This document shows, piece after piece, positions 46,603 through 58,650 of a stretch of 64,000 nucleotides of DNA; position 1 is the first letter of the stretch; the number at the start of each line of letters is the position of its first letter. The DNA comes from Diadema setosum. Lineage: Eukaryota > Echinodermata > Echinoidea > Diadematoida > Diadematidae. The stretch covers positions 11,155,479 through 11,219,478 of the forward strand of contig NC_092689.1 in the NCBI RefSeq assembly GCF_964275005.1, given 5' to 3'. The notes under the pieces are model-generated. The model was not told the origin of the DNA. It did not search any database and was given only the letters and a program-made list of their open reading frames with translations. Position numbers and translations under genes: made by a program.

Positions 46603-46877
46603 GAGGATAAGCTCTTTGTTAAGTATGAGCGCCAAGTGTCGCGTGGTCTCTTTCGTCATGAAATTGTCATTTCGTAACGAAATTGGTTTTCTTTGACAAG
46701 TGACAACGTCAGTTTCGTCAACGAAATGACAATTTTGTGACGGACGAAATTGTTATTTCGTCGACAAAATTAAAACTTCGTTACGAAATTGTCATTTCGT
46801 TTACAAAATCATAATTTCGTGACGAGGAGAGCATATGCGACACTTGGCACCCCATACTTAACTACGAGCTTATCCTC
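46603..46877. mobile_element. foldback element rich in TTTCGT/ACGAAA
   Basis: The outer arms begin GAGGATAAGCTC and pair with GAGCTTATCCTC. They continue through 'ttaagtatg', 'gccaagtgtcgc' and 'cgtca.gaaatt', about 75 bp with small mismatches. The interior is a chain of TTTCGT and ACGAAAT words in both orientations, so most of the 275 bp can fold. A diverged relative lies at 23029-23115. Confidence 0.8.
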
Positions 46878-47518
46878 AAATTAAAAGATCACCGTCTGAA
46901 CGTAACTTACATTGTAACATGGCAGTGTCATGTATTCATACAGAATGCTGTGATCGTTCCATAAGACTTACAAAAATGACACGCTTCTTTCGTGAGCGTT
47001 TCAGGGCTTAAAAGAGTCATTTGTTTACTCCGGGGGTTGACATGCATTTAAATATGAATGCCTATCGCTCCTGAGTCATCGACTAACTTTACTAACCGGC
47101 AGCAATCAAGCATTTTCCTCATTCCGTTTTCACTAAAGTACTAGTACTTTCACTACTGCAAATATTGCACCGTAGGAGGCGCTTGTACTGAATGATTCGC
47201 TGCGCCGAAGGATCGACGGTTGGTTACGGATCTCACTGAAATAACAATCATTACCCCTTTCGATTCATTTTCAACCATTATAAATGTATTATATACAAAA
47301 GTGAAAAAAAATTGTCATGAAGTTCATGTTTTTCTTTTCTCATTTTCATGTCTTTTTTTTTAATATTTATTTTGGTGCTCGCTCGTAGATCGAAATCATT
47401 GTGACATAACATTACCATGAAGTCAATTAGATAATGATTAAAAAAAAATCATCATTCTCGGCTAGTAAACCCAAAGTATGCGACGCAAAACCCGCTTTGC
47501 ACGAATTACATATTGCCC
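46878..47518. other. anonymous DNA
   Basis: Nothing recognised. Confidence 0.4.
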
Positions 47519-47870
47519 TGTCATAATCAATGTCACCATAATCCAATCCATGCCACCATTTCATCATTTACGTCACCATTCTACCAGCGAAGCTACCGTA
47601 TCACCACCCTTGTCACTAAACCTTTAAAAGTAATATCTCCACTTTGACGTCATGTTGTCATTTTTCACGTCACTGTAACGTCATTTCCTTTGTCACCATG
47701 TTATCACTATGTCGCCTTATAATCATTATTATGCCACAATTTCATATGTTATATAATCAGACCATTCCCCGTGCACCTGTAATCACCCAAGTCACCATGT
47801 CACCACCTTCACCGCCATTACACCCGCTTTCACCTCCAGTGTCCATATTCATGTCACCACGTCAATTCTA
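47519..47870. repeat. degenerate GTCACCAT low-complexity region
   Basis: The word gtcaccat and variants (gccaccat, gtcactat, gtatcacc) recurs more than a dozen times at irregular 8-25-bp spacing. The 91-codon ORF within it is compositional. Confidence 0.6.
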
Positions 47871-47939
47871 TCATTTGCTAAAGAAACCTACTACAAAGGG
47901 CACCATGCATCGAGATTGAATCCTAACGATTTCAGTGGG

Positions 47940-48720
47940 GCATTTTTTCTTTCTTGTTTTTTAAACACGTCATTCAAGATAATCGCGGTCTCTAACTAGA
48001 CAGCATACCACGAACCACTGAATGCGGTCCAGTCGTTCACGAGTAAACTGACTTACCGCCGCTGTTACACAAGCCCAACCGAACTACTTGTTACACCCGA
48101 CGGATCAGAGGGGACCGCTCTTGTTCGCCTCGCTGTCTTCTGGGAGAGCGCCCACGCGCCGTACCCGTCATCCACCCGTCCCAAACATACACAACGTTGC
48201 GTGTGGCGCGGAAATGAAGGCGCCGATTCGATTCTTTCCGACGTTGGAAAGACTTGTTCTCGCGCACGCCTGAGCGTCTCAAATTTAAAACTCCATCCAG
48301 CCTTCTCAGTGGAAGGTCTGAGGTTTAAGTCCTTATCTTCTGTTTTTACTGTCTTTCATATCAGGAATGCCATACAAGAAAGAGAGGCATAGAAAGGGGG
48401 GGGGGGGGAGAGCGTGTTCTTACAAGAATTACTGACACTCCACGCGAGCTCTAAGAATCTCATCATTCGAGGAAGGGGTTTCTTACTTGTTTAAACGTCC
48501 TCTGGGTTGTTTTCTCTACGAACACCACGTCAAGAGAATAAATAGCAAAGCCTTGTACCGAGCGAAGAGCACGTGCGAGAGGACGAGGTGCACGGCGCGC
48601 GCACGTGGGCAGCCGGGTAGCAATTATGCATACGGAGATGCTCGGAGTCTCTATAGCGACCACGTGCAAGTTTGTAGACACCCACCATGGCTACACAGCT
48701 AATATTGCATCCGTCAAAGA
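47940..48720. promoter_or_regulatory. CpG-rich region, possible promoter
   Basis: CpG and G/C content are clearly above the surroundings (for example 48100-48260 and 48560-48620). Several ORFs on both strands are unrecognised. It could be a promoter or 5' exon of a gene whose later exon is the candidate at 48907. Confidence 0.3.
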
Positions 48721-48906
48721 GAGTGTGAAATGTGAAAAGAAGATGGAGAAGAACGAGTCAAATTTAGCCGTCAACTCCTGGCACCAAATGCATGGAAATC
48801 AGTCATTATTTGCCTCGGTTTATTTGTTGGATAAGAAAAAAAAAAGTGATATCGGAGGTTGGTAAATTGTCGTCATGTCATCACTGGCTGTCTTCGCCTT
48901 TTACAG

Positions 48907-48966
48907 GAGGTCGATGTCTCCGCTGACGCTCTGAAGGAAGGAGGGGAATTCGGTTTGGATTTCTGA
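48907..48966 (+). other. candidate terminal exon
   Basis: TCTTCGCCTTTTACAG ends at 48906, and the next 19 codons are open in phase 0 (EVDVSADALKEGGEFGLDF) before a TGA. Composition is protein-like, but no preceding exon was identified. Confidence 0.2.
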
Positions 48967-49039
48967 AGTAGCAAAATCTGAAGAGTAAACACGAACGTTT
49001 GAACGAACCTCGTAATGAGTTATATCAAAGCTTTCATTA

Positions 49040-49390
49040 CTATAAAAGGGAATTCCAGATGATTTTCATAATTTCACATCATGTTGTACATACATTGATT
49101 GTGCCACGCACAGATTTGTGGAATCTATTATAGTCCCTATGAAGATGAACTATAACACTCCTTAAAAAAAAAAAAAAAAACCCAAACAAAATGACACTGA
49201 ACAAGGATGATGACATAAGGCTCACGTATTCCAATAATGTAGTAATGTAGTCCATTACCTCACCACATGCCTAATAACTTCACATGTGCAGAATTTATGT
49301 ATGCTTTGTTCTGCTTCCTGGAGCACCCAGTCATACATTTTCTGTTGAAGCTGCTGTATGTCATCGTCCTCGTACATTGTAACTTTTTAT
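49040..49390. repeat. dispersed inverted-repeat family, copy 2
   Basis: The lead 'aaagggaattccagatgattttca', TGAACAAGGATGATGACAT near 49199 and the facing block 'tatgtcatcgtcctcgtac' near 49357 match the arrangement at 11886-12250. Confidence 0.55.
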
Positions 49391-50408
49391 GAACTTTGAA
49401 AATGTTCTTATTCCTCATTACAATCACTATAAACTATTAAACTCTGCATGTCAGTATAATCAATATGAGATGTTCAAATACTTAAAGGGCCCCATGAAAT
49501 CCAGTTTTTATTCAGTAAATTTGGTTTTATTCTTCTTGAGTCATTATAATCATCTACCTCGTCTTATTATTCTACGTAAGATTGTTTGAATGTGTGATTT
49601 TTAATTTTTTTTTTTAGACATAGGAAGGATGCTCTATAAATTCAATTTCAAAAACTGAATCACCCTTATGGAGTTTATCAATGCCACATGTTTTTCCTCG
49701 TTTATCATGTTTATAGGTTTAAAGAATCCTATACCCGTATAAAACATCGCAGTCTGCCTGAAAAAAAGAAATATGATATTTACTGTGTAATAAATTGATA
49801 GGGACAGTCACTGTTGTGCAAACTCGTGAATTTACTAAGTGCTTCTTTACTTTCTTCATAAGATAACTGGAAAATATAATTAATGGAAATCCAAAAATAA
49901 AAACAAAGTTTTATTATTCACGCTTGTATATTCTCAGAAAATTTTGTCATCGCATTATTGATGCTCCATTTTTATTGCCCAAAAAACCCACACTTTAATT
50001 GATATTGACTTTTTTTGCAGATGAGAATACCAGCTATACCAGCTATATTTTCCTTGATTCTAATGTAGTAACAATTTAACTGGCAACTGCATTCCCCATA
50101 TCGTAAAAATGTAATTGAGGGTAAAAATTTAAAAAGAAATATAGATGTCAGATTTTGAAATGAGTAATGAATACTGGCCGTGTTTTTTTTTTTTTTTTTT
50201 TTTTTTTTGGGTCCAAAGTGTGTGTGTGTTATGTGAAGGTGGGGGGGGGGGGTGGTAGTTGACCTACCCAAGGGTATTGCGGTATATAGCATGAAAAACT
50301 CACTGAAGTTTGGTAGAGCTACAACTGTAGTCACGGAAGAAAAGACATTTATATGAGTCTATAAGAATTGTGCTAAATACACACAAAGACACACATACGC
50401 ACACACAC

Positions 50409-50410
<2 letters not shown>
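49391..50410. other. anonymous DNA
   Basis: Poly-T at 50182-50208 and a G run at 50240. No gene. Confidence 0.4.

Positions 50411-50451
<41 letters not shown>
50411..50451. repeat. (TA)n microsatellite
   Basis: About 40 bp, abutting the inverted repeat at 50452. Confidence 0.95.
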
Positions 50452-50455
<4 letters not shown>

Positions 50456-50973
50456 AAGAAATTAGATTTGAGGCGGACGTTGCTCTCGATCAGGGATAAA
50501 ATAATATGTATTTATACATAGTACAAGAATGATATGTATAATGGTGTATGATGGATTTTGGAATATGATTTGCGATTTTTTTTTGATATGATTACGGTAT
50601 GTTTGAATGTATATGTAAAATAATAGGTATTATGATTGAGTGTTATTTATTGTAAAATTTTGTTGACAGAAGATGAGCACGGTGCTGTGATGCAGGACAT
50701 CGCATCAAATTATACACCCCCCCCCCAGGTAATTCACAGAATGTTATTGTTGTTTATACATCTGATTCAAAAGTTGATATATTTCAGAAGTTGTTTAAGT
50801 TATTATATTTCGGTAATATTCAAAAATATATGATATGTTGATTTAGATAGTGTTATATTCACTGTAGTTATTATGTATGTGTGTGTATGTATATGTGTGT
50901 AGTGTGTGTATGTATGCATATGTGTGCAATGCATATAGAAATATATGAATATATTATATATATATGCTTATGT

Positions 50974-51012
<39 letters not shown>

Positions 51013-51403
51013 TTTGTTTATAATCATTATGCTTATAATGATGGCAAAGTATGATTATTATATTTCAGAAGTTTGATGTAAGAATTGAATTTATTTATCA
51101 CTTTTTTATTTCTATATTTCGTTATTTTTGATACATAATATATTTCTGTTGGTGAGATGATGTTAGATTGTATTTTTGTGTTGAATTAAATGATTGATTT
51201 GTGTATATTAAGGTAATGTTATTTCAGAAGATTGGTTTTATACGACATTGCGTTATATATCATGGCATATTATGCCATTTAGACAATATCATTATTCTGT
51301 TGGTAGATCCTGATAAAGGCCTGATGACAGGCCGAAAGCTCGATTAAAAGGGAGAACAAGATCGAGAGCAACGTCAGCATCAAGTCTAATTTCTTTCACT
51401 ATA
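50452..51403. mobile_element. (TA)n-flanked inverted-repeat element, copy C
   Basis: AGTGAAAGAAATTAGATTTG at the left and its near-complement ending at 51403 at the right form arms of about 45 bp with few mismatches, including 'gacgttgctctcgatc'. Just inside the right arm is a stem-loop GGCCTGATGACAGGCC followed by GAAAGC. A tail of about 50 nt and (TA)n follow. The 860-bp interior is A/T-rich without a recognisable ORF. Same layout as 30643 and 36033; probably a Penelope-like terminus pair or non-autonomous derivative. Confidence 0.65.
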
Positions 51404-51451
51404 TTATGCTACCCACAATGAGGCACCGCGTACGTTCCGGACGGGAACGTC

Positions 51452-51454
<3 letters not shown>

Positions 51455-51520
<66 letters not shown>

Positions 51521-51521
51521 C
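51455..51521. repeat. (TA)n then (TTTA)n microsatellite
   Basis: TA dinucleotides pass into ttta tetranucleotides. Confidence 0.95.
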
Positions 51522-52165
51522 ATCATATACTTTATATCCGAAACCCCCTCCATAATAGAACTAATCAATGGAAAAAATCATTAAAAAAGATGTTAAATTA
51601 GACGAAGTATTATGTGGAGCGTAAAAGAAAAGCAAGAGAAGAAAGATTACGTAAGCTTCGAAAAGTGTTGTTTGCCCTTATTATGTGCTTTAATTAATCC
51701 GCGTGCTCTTTCGATTACTATTATTACTTTCTTTCCATCGAAGCATGTGTGATTCCTAAAGCCAAATCGTATCGTGGGTAGCACACTTTGTCTTCATGCC
51801 TGCTTTGATATCAAAATGAGAAGTATTGCTCTGGAATCAACAGATTTTGATCTCATTGTTGATGCAAAACATGGACTATGCCATGTAACCCCTTCCTCTT
51901 TCTGATGTGCTGTTCTATCCACGACCGATGTGTGGTTAAGGTGAGTGAATTAGTTGATAGCATTTCGCACCATTTATTCATCTATTCTATCATTCCTTTC
52001 TTGACATATCTTGACACTTTCTATGTAATTGAAAGACTGTGCAAATATGCGTAATTGCAATCGATTAACATATTGCCCTTCATCGAGGTACTTAAACACC
52101 GATATTCAGTGTTTATTTACGTCGTTAAATGACACTGTACTACACTTTGAAATAAATAAAGGAAT
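51522..52165. other. anonymous DNA
   Basis: No gene recognised. Confidence 0.4.
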
Positions 52166-52167
52166 GA

Positions 52168-52172
52168 ATATA

Positions 52173-52256
<84 letters not shown>
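52168..52256. repeat. long (TA)n microsatellite
   Basis: About 85 bp of TA, the longest pure run here. (GTAT)n-like and (CA)n runs follow at 52305-52400. Confidence 0.95.
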
Positions 52257-52257
<1 letters not shown>

Positions 52258-52400
52258 AGTAACTACAATGCTCCACCATTTAAGAATATATGCATTATCT
52301 GTGTATGTAGATATGTATGTATGTAGGTACGTATAGATATGTATATCTATACATATATACAATTTATCACACACACAGTCACACACACACACACACACAT

Positions 52401-54960
52401 TTATATCCTCTAAAGTGGATGAGCGTAACATAATACCACTTTACATTGTTTTGTACAGAAACGCCCTGATCGTCAGAGACTTATAGTGATTGTATTGAAT
52501 GATTAAACTTTAGTGTCCTGAAAGAGAAAACCCCAAATGTTTATTCTTACGGCAAATTTGAACTCATTAAGATAATAATAATACGTAAGATAAATGATTA
52601 TACGTAAGATACATTATTAGAATAGGCCTATTACAAAACTTTATAGAAGTATATCTCTCTTGCGCACTAATATTGCAAGCAGAAAGTTATCTGTGATTAT
52701 ATTTCATCTTACTATTTGCAGGTTCATTATTCAGAAAGGTGTGATACGATGTTCGAAGACAAGCCTATATATTTGAAGATGAAGAGAGGATATACATGTA
52801 GTTCCAAAATGTGTTTTTAGCATGCTTTATTACTTACACTCTTCTTTACTCTATACCACCGAAAACACCTGTTGCCTTCTGTCGCGTTCAAGTTTCCCGC
52901 CCAACACTTTCTCGGTGCACTCTCCGAAACACTGTTATTAGATCTAATCCGAAACCCGTATGCGGTTGCAATGCCTCTATGAAGTTAATCAAGGAACATA
53001 TTTTTCCCATTCTCAAGATATGACTTGGAGGTGTTCGGGTCATGAACCCACGTCACGGCGATGGAAATTGAATAGTTGCTGTTTTTTTTTTTTTTTTTGT
53101 TTTTTTTTTCACGAAGTGACTTAATGTCCTCATGTAACCCATGCTCTAAACAAGAAAGGACGTAATGTTAAAAAAAAAAAAAAAACCCACCACCAACATA
53201 TAGCCCTACTAGAGCATTCTTTGACACAAATTTTTGTATCAAAGGGATGCCATATTGGTAGAACAATCTAGCATGCGACAAAAATCTTACGACACTTAAC
53301 AGAAATACAGAATATTGGAATAACATTGAGTCATGACGAAAAGTGGACATTTATTTGCATTTATAAAAGAAGAAGTAATGGAAAGGTACCCATTTGGCGA
53401 CATTGACCGCATCCAGTGAGTAATTCATCCACGTTTACTTCATCAGAAAAAAAAAAAAAAACATTATCATGTAAACCATGCAAGACCACGTGATGAGCTG
53501 TTATAAAAATCTATATTGAAGAGTTTGATCTCAAAAGGAACTAACACAATTTTCATTAAAATGAGATATTTACGATTAAAGTTGACTAAAACAAAACAAA
53601 ACAAAATTATGAAAATATGGGGTATTTTCAATTCTAATTTCAAGAATATTCCTTGTCTTGTAACAAGTGAGGAATCACTGGAAAGATTTCACTTTGCCCT
53701 ATCTTACGATAGACTTACTTAAAAATGTTTAAAAATGGCGTTTAACTCATGTTGTATTCAAACTCTTCATTTTAATTGTGTATCTTTCAACATTATAACG
53801 TGAGATTAACTTCGTTTTTCGTACTCTACATTTAACAACCCATGACATCGTTTTGGGTAATTTGTGTCTGCTCACAGTCGATGTATATACTAATCAATAC
53901 TGTCAAACAGGATAATTAGCTGCAATTTTGGCAATCGGGTCCTAATCGATGAAACAGAGCTCAGGGAATGCAATTACGGAATATTTCTCGTTGTTCATGA
54001 AATCATATGTTTCTCGAGAAAATTGTCACTGCAGAAAACCAGTGTTGTATTTCACATGAAAATGAATACTGCAGAAACACAGATTTGCTTCATATCAAAA
54101 CATTTTCCTTTTTTCCAACCTGGAAAATGTTACTGCAACGAGGAACACGTACATTTACATCAAAAACTACGCGTACAGCGTTATTACATACTGCTGAACA
54201 ATATGTAAGATACACGAGAAATTCCTTATAGTTTTGTGCAATAGCATAGCACACTTTCTGCCTTAAATAAAATCGTTTGTTTTAATATTTACAAGTATAT
54301 ACAAGTCGATTGCACATTGTTGAGCACACAGTAATCTTGATATACACACGATCTATCGATCTACGTCTGTTCATCAAGCTATTAGCTTGGAGTAATTCGC
54401 GGAATCACCAAGACTTCAACTCTTGCCGGAACCATTTTCTACAAGAGTCAGTAATGGAATATGAGTACAGATTTTTGTCAGAGTATTTGAAAATTCTCTT
54501 TCAGGAAAGCCACTAGCCGATTATTGTTAATCTAGCAAGTTGCGAATATGAGTGGATTTGAAATTATAGAAGAGGGTAAACGCTGTTTCAAACAATTCGT
54601 CGGTAGCACCAAATCACTATAAAAACAGAAAATCGATATTCTTTCGTTAAATGCAAATTTCCCGTTCGTGTTTGAAATAACCATGGCATATAAGGGCGTC
54701 AACATGTTTTATAAATACATAGTTTTGCCGTTGTTCACACATTGTTCTAAGTGTTTCCTCATGTCATTCATCGTACAGGTGTGCTTCAGTAAAAATGATG
54801 AGATTGCTTATTTCTTAAGAATCTAGAACACTATTTACTGATGACAAATAAGACTCCAAATGAGATTTGCGATCGTGCAATTTTGTGGATTCAACCAGGG
54901 CACCAAAATTCATCTGCAGATGGAAATAGAAAACTTACTGGCTCTCAAACAGTGTCGAAG
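52401..54960. other. anonymous DNA downstream of the bHLH gene
   Basis: A/T-rich with poly-T (53082-53109) and poly-A runs. No gene. Part may be 3' UTR of the minus-strand gene, but no convincing polyadenylation signal was pinned down. Confidence 0.4.
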
Positions 54961-55224
54961 TTCTCAGTTCTCAAGGAATGAGCGATCTTTATGATTATGT
55001 CCTCCGGTTTGGGATTTTGATTCTTTGATAACTGACACTGAACGTCGAAGTGCTGCAGCCATCATGCATATCATAGGTGAGATAAGTCGAAGAATGAGAA
55101 CGAGGTCGACAACAACATTAGTGTATCGTGTAATTGTTGGGCTTGGCAAGTCATGTAGTATGTTCAGTTAACTACGAATTGCGAGCAGTTGTAACTATAG
55201 TTCATTGAGTGTTTACAATCTGTT

Positions 55225-55749
55225 TCATTTTTCGTCACCCTCGCTGCTATGGTAACCACTTTCCTTCTCTTCCGGCTCCGCACAGTTATTCTCCTTCTCC
55301 CCCTCGTCCGTGTCGGTCAACACTCCCTGAAGATGCTTGATGTATTTGATGGCAAGCCGCAGTGTCTCTACTTTGCTCATGCGCTTCTCCGGGTTGTCGC
55401 AGGGTAGGTGCTCCCGAAGTCTGGCGTAGCCTTCGTTGACATTCCGAACCCTCTCGCGCTCGCGCTCGTTTCTCCTGCGAATGAAACTCGGCTCGAGGTC
55501 GTAGAAGCCGAACGGGTTGGGCAGCGGCACGTAGCTGTGACCGTAGTGGCTGATGAACGAGCTCGCGTAGCGAGGGTCGAGGTAGTTCGGCATGGGGAAC
55601 TGAATTTCAGGATTGGTGGCAGCCGGATGGCTGGGGTCTCGTAGCGGGTACATTCCTGCCGGACAATCTGGGAGGGGGATGCCAAGTTGGACGCAAGTCG
55701 GTGTAGAGTACAGCGCCGATTCGGAGTGCGATTCTTCCATCATCATCAT
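55225..55749 (-). CDS. ascl: achaete-scute-like bHLH transcription factor
   Basis: The 174-residue protein starts at the first of four consecutive ATG codons (55749-55738); an in-frame TAG lies upstream, so no longer ORF with an ATG is possible in this exon. Residues 1-88 are Pro/Tyr-rich. The basic region RRRNERERERVRNVN (91-105) carries the Asn-Glu-Arg E-box contacts; helix 1 is VNEGYARLREHLP (104-116), the loop is CDNPEKRMS, and helix 2 is KVETLRLAIKYIKHLQGVL (126-144). The acidic tail ends SGYHSSEGDEK. NERER followed by VNEGYARLREHLP and SKVETLR.AI.YI..LQ is diagnostic of the achaete-scute family; FIRRRNERERERV and the short length point to the ASCL3/4/5 branch rather than neural ASCL1/2. 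It is expected to bind E-boxes in the nucleus as a heterodimer with an E protein. Intact, with markedly higher G/C than its surroundings. Confidence 0.92.
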   Translation of the reverse strand: MMMMEESHSESALYSTPTCVQLGIPLPDCPAGMYPLRDPSHPAATNPEIQFPMPNYLDPRYASSFISHYGHSYVPLPNPFGFYDLEPSFIRRRNERERERVRNVNEGYARLREHLPCDNPEKRMSKVETLRLAIKYIKHLQGVLTDTDEGEKENNCAEPEEKESGYHSSEGDEK

Positions 55750-56031
55750 TACAACAAAGTGTCCTGACGTCCCCAGAGGATGGTACTCAAACTCGACACC
55801 AAGGCCACCCTCCAACAAGACACCGTCACGGCACTATTCTAACTGATAAAATGCACCTGCAAGCGATGTCTTAAAAACTACTAGGGGGACAATAAGGCTT
55901 AATTCCCCGCTCGGCGAGTTAGGCTGTGTCTCCTGTTTCTCCTGAAGTGAAGATAGTTGTCATTAAAACTGGGATGAAAGTTGAAGAGCCCGACGTGAAC
56001 AGGAAGTTGTCAGAGGTGATTGCACAGATCT
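55750..56031 (-). promoter_or_regulatory. 5' UTR of the bHLH gene with splice acceptor
   Basis: On the minus strand, CCTTTTTTCGTTCTCTTCCAG ends at 56030, a textbook acceptor, placing the exon start at 56029. A weaker alternative (ATCGCTTGCAG) lies at about 55861. The UTR between them has stops in the coding frame. This implies one or more upstream non-coding exons. Confidence 0.55.
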
Positions 56032-58379
56032 GGAAGAGAACGAAAAAAGGAAAACTCAAATGAGTAACATTGTTCTCGAAAGAATCATAGAGCCTCCAAT
56101 CCATGTCCACAATATCTTGTGATTGACACACACACAAACACACACACAAAAACCCAAACAAACAAAATTGATTCATCGATCAGTTTGCACTTTTGTAACC
56201 TCCGATTAAGCTGTTGTTGCTTTCGGTTGTGAAAATACTTGTCAAGTGCATAGGCTGTTTTATCATCTTTTAGAAAGATTCACTTGAACGTGTGTTGTAT
56301 GGCAGCTGAAAATTTCAATTACATTCGAAAGGCATCATACTTATCTATATACCTAGGCGTGACAAAAAAGTGATAGAAGTGTATGTAAATGTAAAAAATA
56401 TGTAGTCAAAAGTGTAAAAAGTGCCGACCAACAAATTATTAATGATTTGAAATTTCTTAACTCAGATCTACAACGTATGTATATGCGTGTTTATGCATGC
56501 ACACAAAAACTAATTATGGGTTATGCCTATCATTATGAGTGCGTTTGAACTTCCGTGCACGAATTTAGAATATGGACAATTGATATTCTTTATAATATGC
56601 CAGATTGACTCAACATATTACAATTTCATGAATGTAAGGGAATTATTTCCATTATCTTTCATGTGCATCATCAAACACACACACAGACACACACACAATG
56701 CATGTGATTCTTCATACATTGTACTTGGCATGCATCATAATATTAAAACCTCGAAGTAACATCATCTTTTATCAATAACATTGAAACATTGATTCTTATT
56801 CCATGTGTTAGCAGTAATGAAAAGTCTCTTAGCTGCTGTTTTTTTTTTTTTTCATTATTTGATAAGAAGTCTTTACAGTAATTTACATGAGTGTATCAAT
56901 ATATATAAACATATGCATCATGTATAACAAATTCAGGGGATTCATGAAGGCGATAAACTTGATCTAGAAATAACAAGAAATAAAGTGTCATTCTTGTGAA
57001 AAGAGATTATTATAGTAACATTAATTTACGTTGTGTTGTGGTAAAGTATGTTATAGTTTGTTTCAAATATTATGTGGTATATACTATGCTATGTTGTACT
57101 CGATGTTAATTTATTTGGTGTATGTAAAAAAAAAAAAAACACCTACAACAACAAAGAGAACCCTCAAGTAACAATGCTTGACCACCAACGAGACTGCAAA
57201 AGATTGATAAACTTTTAATGATAATCATTGATGGATAAATAGCTAGTAATTCCATCCACGGCATAAGATCACAAAAAGAAACATTTTCAATAGACGACAT
57301 AATTATACAATGATTAAAAACGGCTATGTACTTTGAAGTTAAGCAGGGGATGCCACAACAAAAAGTTTCTATTAAACCGTGTGACCCATTTTTCGCTATG
57401 AAATACAGAATGATTACTTAGAGGACTCATAGTCCCCGGCAAAGACAGACAGAAGTATTTTTGTTTGTTTGTTTGTGTGTGTCTGTGTGTGCGTGTGTGT
57501 GTAATCGATCAGTTAAAAATTGAAATGATATGAACAGGAATCATCACTCCAGATGCAAAGGGAATATACATTCATTCTCGGAGATTATCATGCAACATAA
57601 TTATGACAAACGTTACTGACAAAAGTCCATGATGTTCAACGTTTGATATATAGTTCCGCCATAGAATTAATGTATTTTGAACAGAATTGTTTTTGATTGT
57701 ACTCCCTGTAACTGTTCGGTCCATTAAACAAATAATGATAATGATAGGAATGCGATGGATCCAATAACAGAGTTAAAACTTACACCACTATACATTATAC
57801 AATAATTGCTTAAACTTCATAGAAACACTACAAACATAATCTCTTCTGAGACTACACAGGTACGGATGTAGTCCTAAGTCCCACAATCTAGTTTGCACCC
57901 CCATTAACTACACGATATTAATTTCAAGTGAAGTAAGAAGAACTACCATTTTATCACGCTGTGACGAATTCATGCTGCATCCATGCTTCTATACAGACAT
58001 TGAAAACAAAATAATTGCACACAAAATTATAGTTGATCGACACTTGTTAAAAGTGAAACCATATGTTATGCACCTTAATCAGAGACACGAACAATATCAA
58101 ATATGAAACTGTCAGGATGGGATCGTGAAAGATCTTTAACGAGCTTTGACCATAAATCAAACATTTTGTTGCTGAAAATCATGGATTTTGGAATCAGTAC
58201 AAGAGATGCATAAGAACAATGTTACCTCATTTGTTTTTATGACTGAATTTTATGAGAGACGCTATAGAAGTTCCTTTTCGTTTCTTTTCCTATTCGTAAT
58301 GTTATCTTGCTTACAGAGCACTTCGATATACTGTTATCACAGTAAACAATCATCCAAAAGCAGAAAAATGAGACCGTCC
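56032..58379. other. probable intron or upstream region of the bHLH gene
   Basis: A/T-rich with (AC)n, poly-T and (TG)n runs. Nothing coding recognised. Confidence 0.4.
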
Positions 58380-58650
58380 CTTGTAATTCGTCGGTAAATA
58401 TGAGTGGATAGGTTTTCGTCGTGAAGTCTGTACCACCAACGGACTACTTTCCAGCGGGCCAGTTCGGCGCACGTAAAAAGCAGCGGGTGGCTTCCGTTCC
58501 CGTAGGAATTTTTCCGGTTCGAAAATCTCTCTGTGTACCGGTAGGTAGGTTCGAGTGAAGTTTGCAGGTTTCCATCAAAGTTGATAATTGACGCGATAAA
58601 CCTGTCAACCGTGTTTCGTCTGTGTTTACGGGAATTTTGTTTAACCCCAG
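58380..58650 (-). other. CpG-rich island with an unrecognised 110-codon ORF
   Basis: Higher G/C and CpG than either side. The minus-strand ORF at 58337-58669 reads as an ordinary mixed-composition protein (for example ELARWKVVRWWYRLHDENL) but matches nothing I know. It could be an enhancer, an alternative 5' exon of the bHLH gene, or a small gene. Confidence 0.2.

Noticed and set aside
51310..51340. Hammerhead ribozyme (CCTGATGACAGGCCGAAAGC)
   Set aside because: The space between CTGATGA and GAAA is too short for a stem-loop; GGCCTG..CAGGCC pairs as a simple hairpin instead.
55750..55818. Longer bHLH protein starting at 55818
   Set aside because: The codon there is TTG, not ATG. The first in-frame ATG is at 55749, and an in-frame TAG lies upstream.
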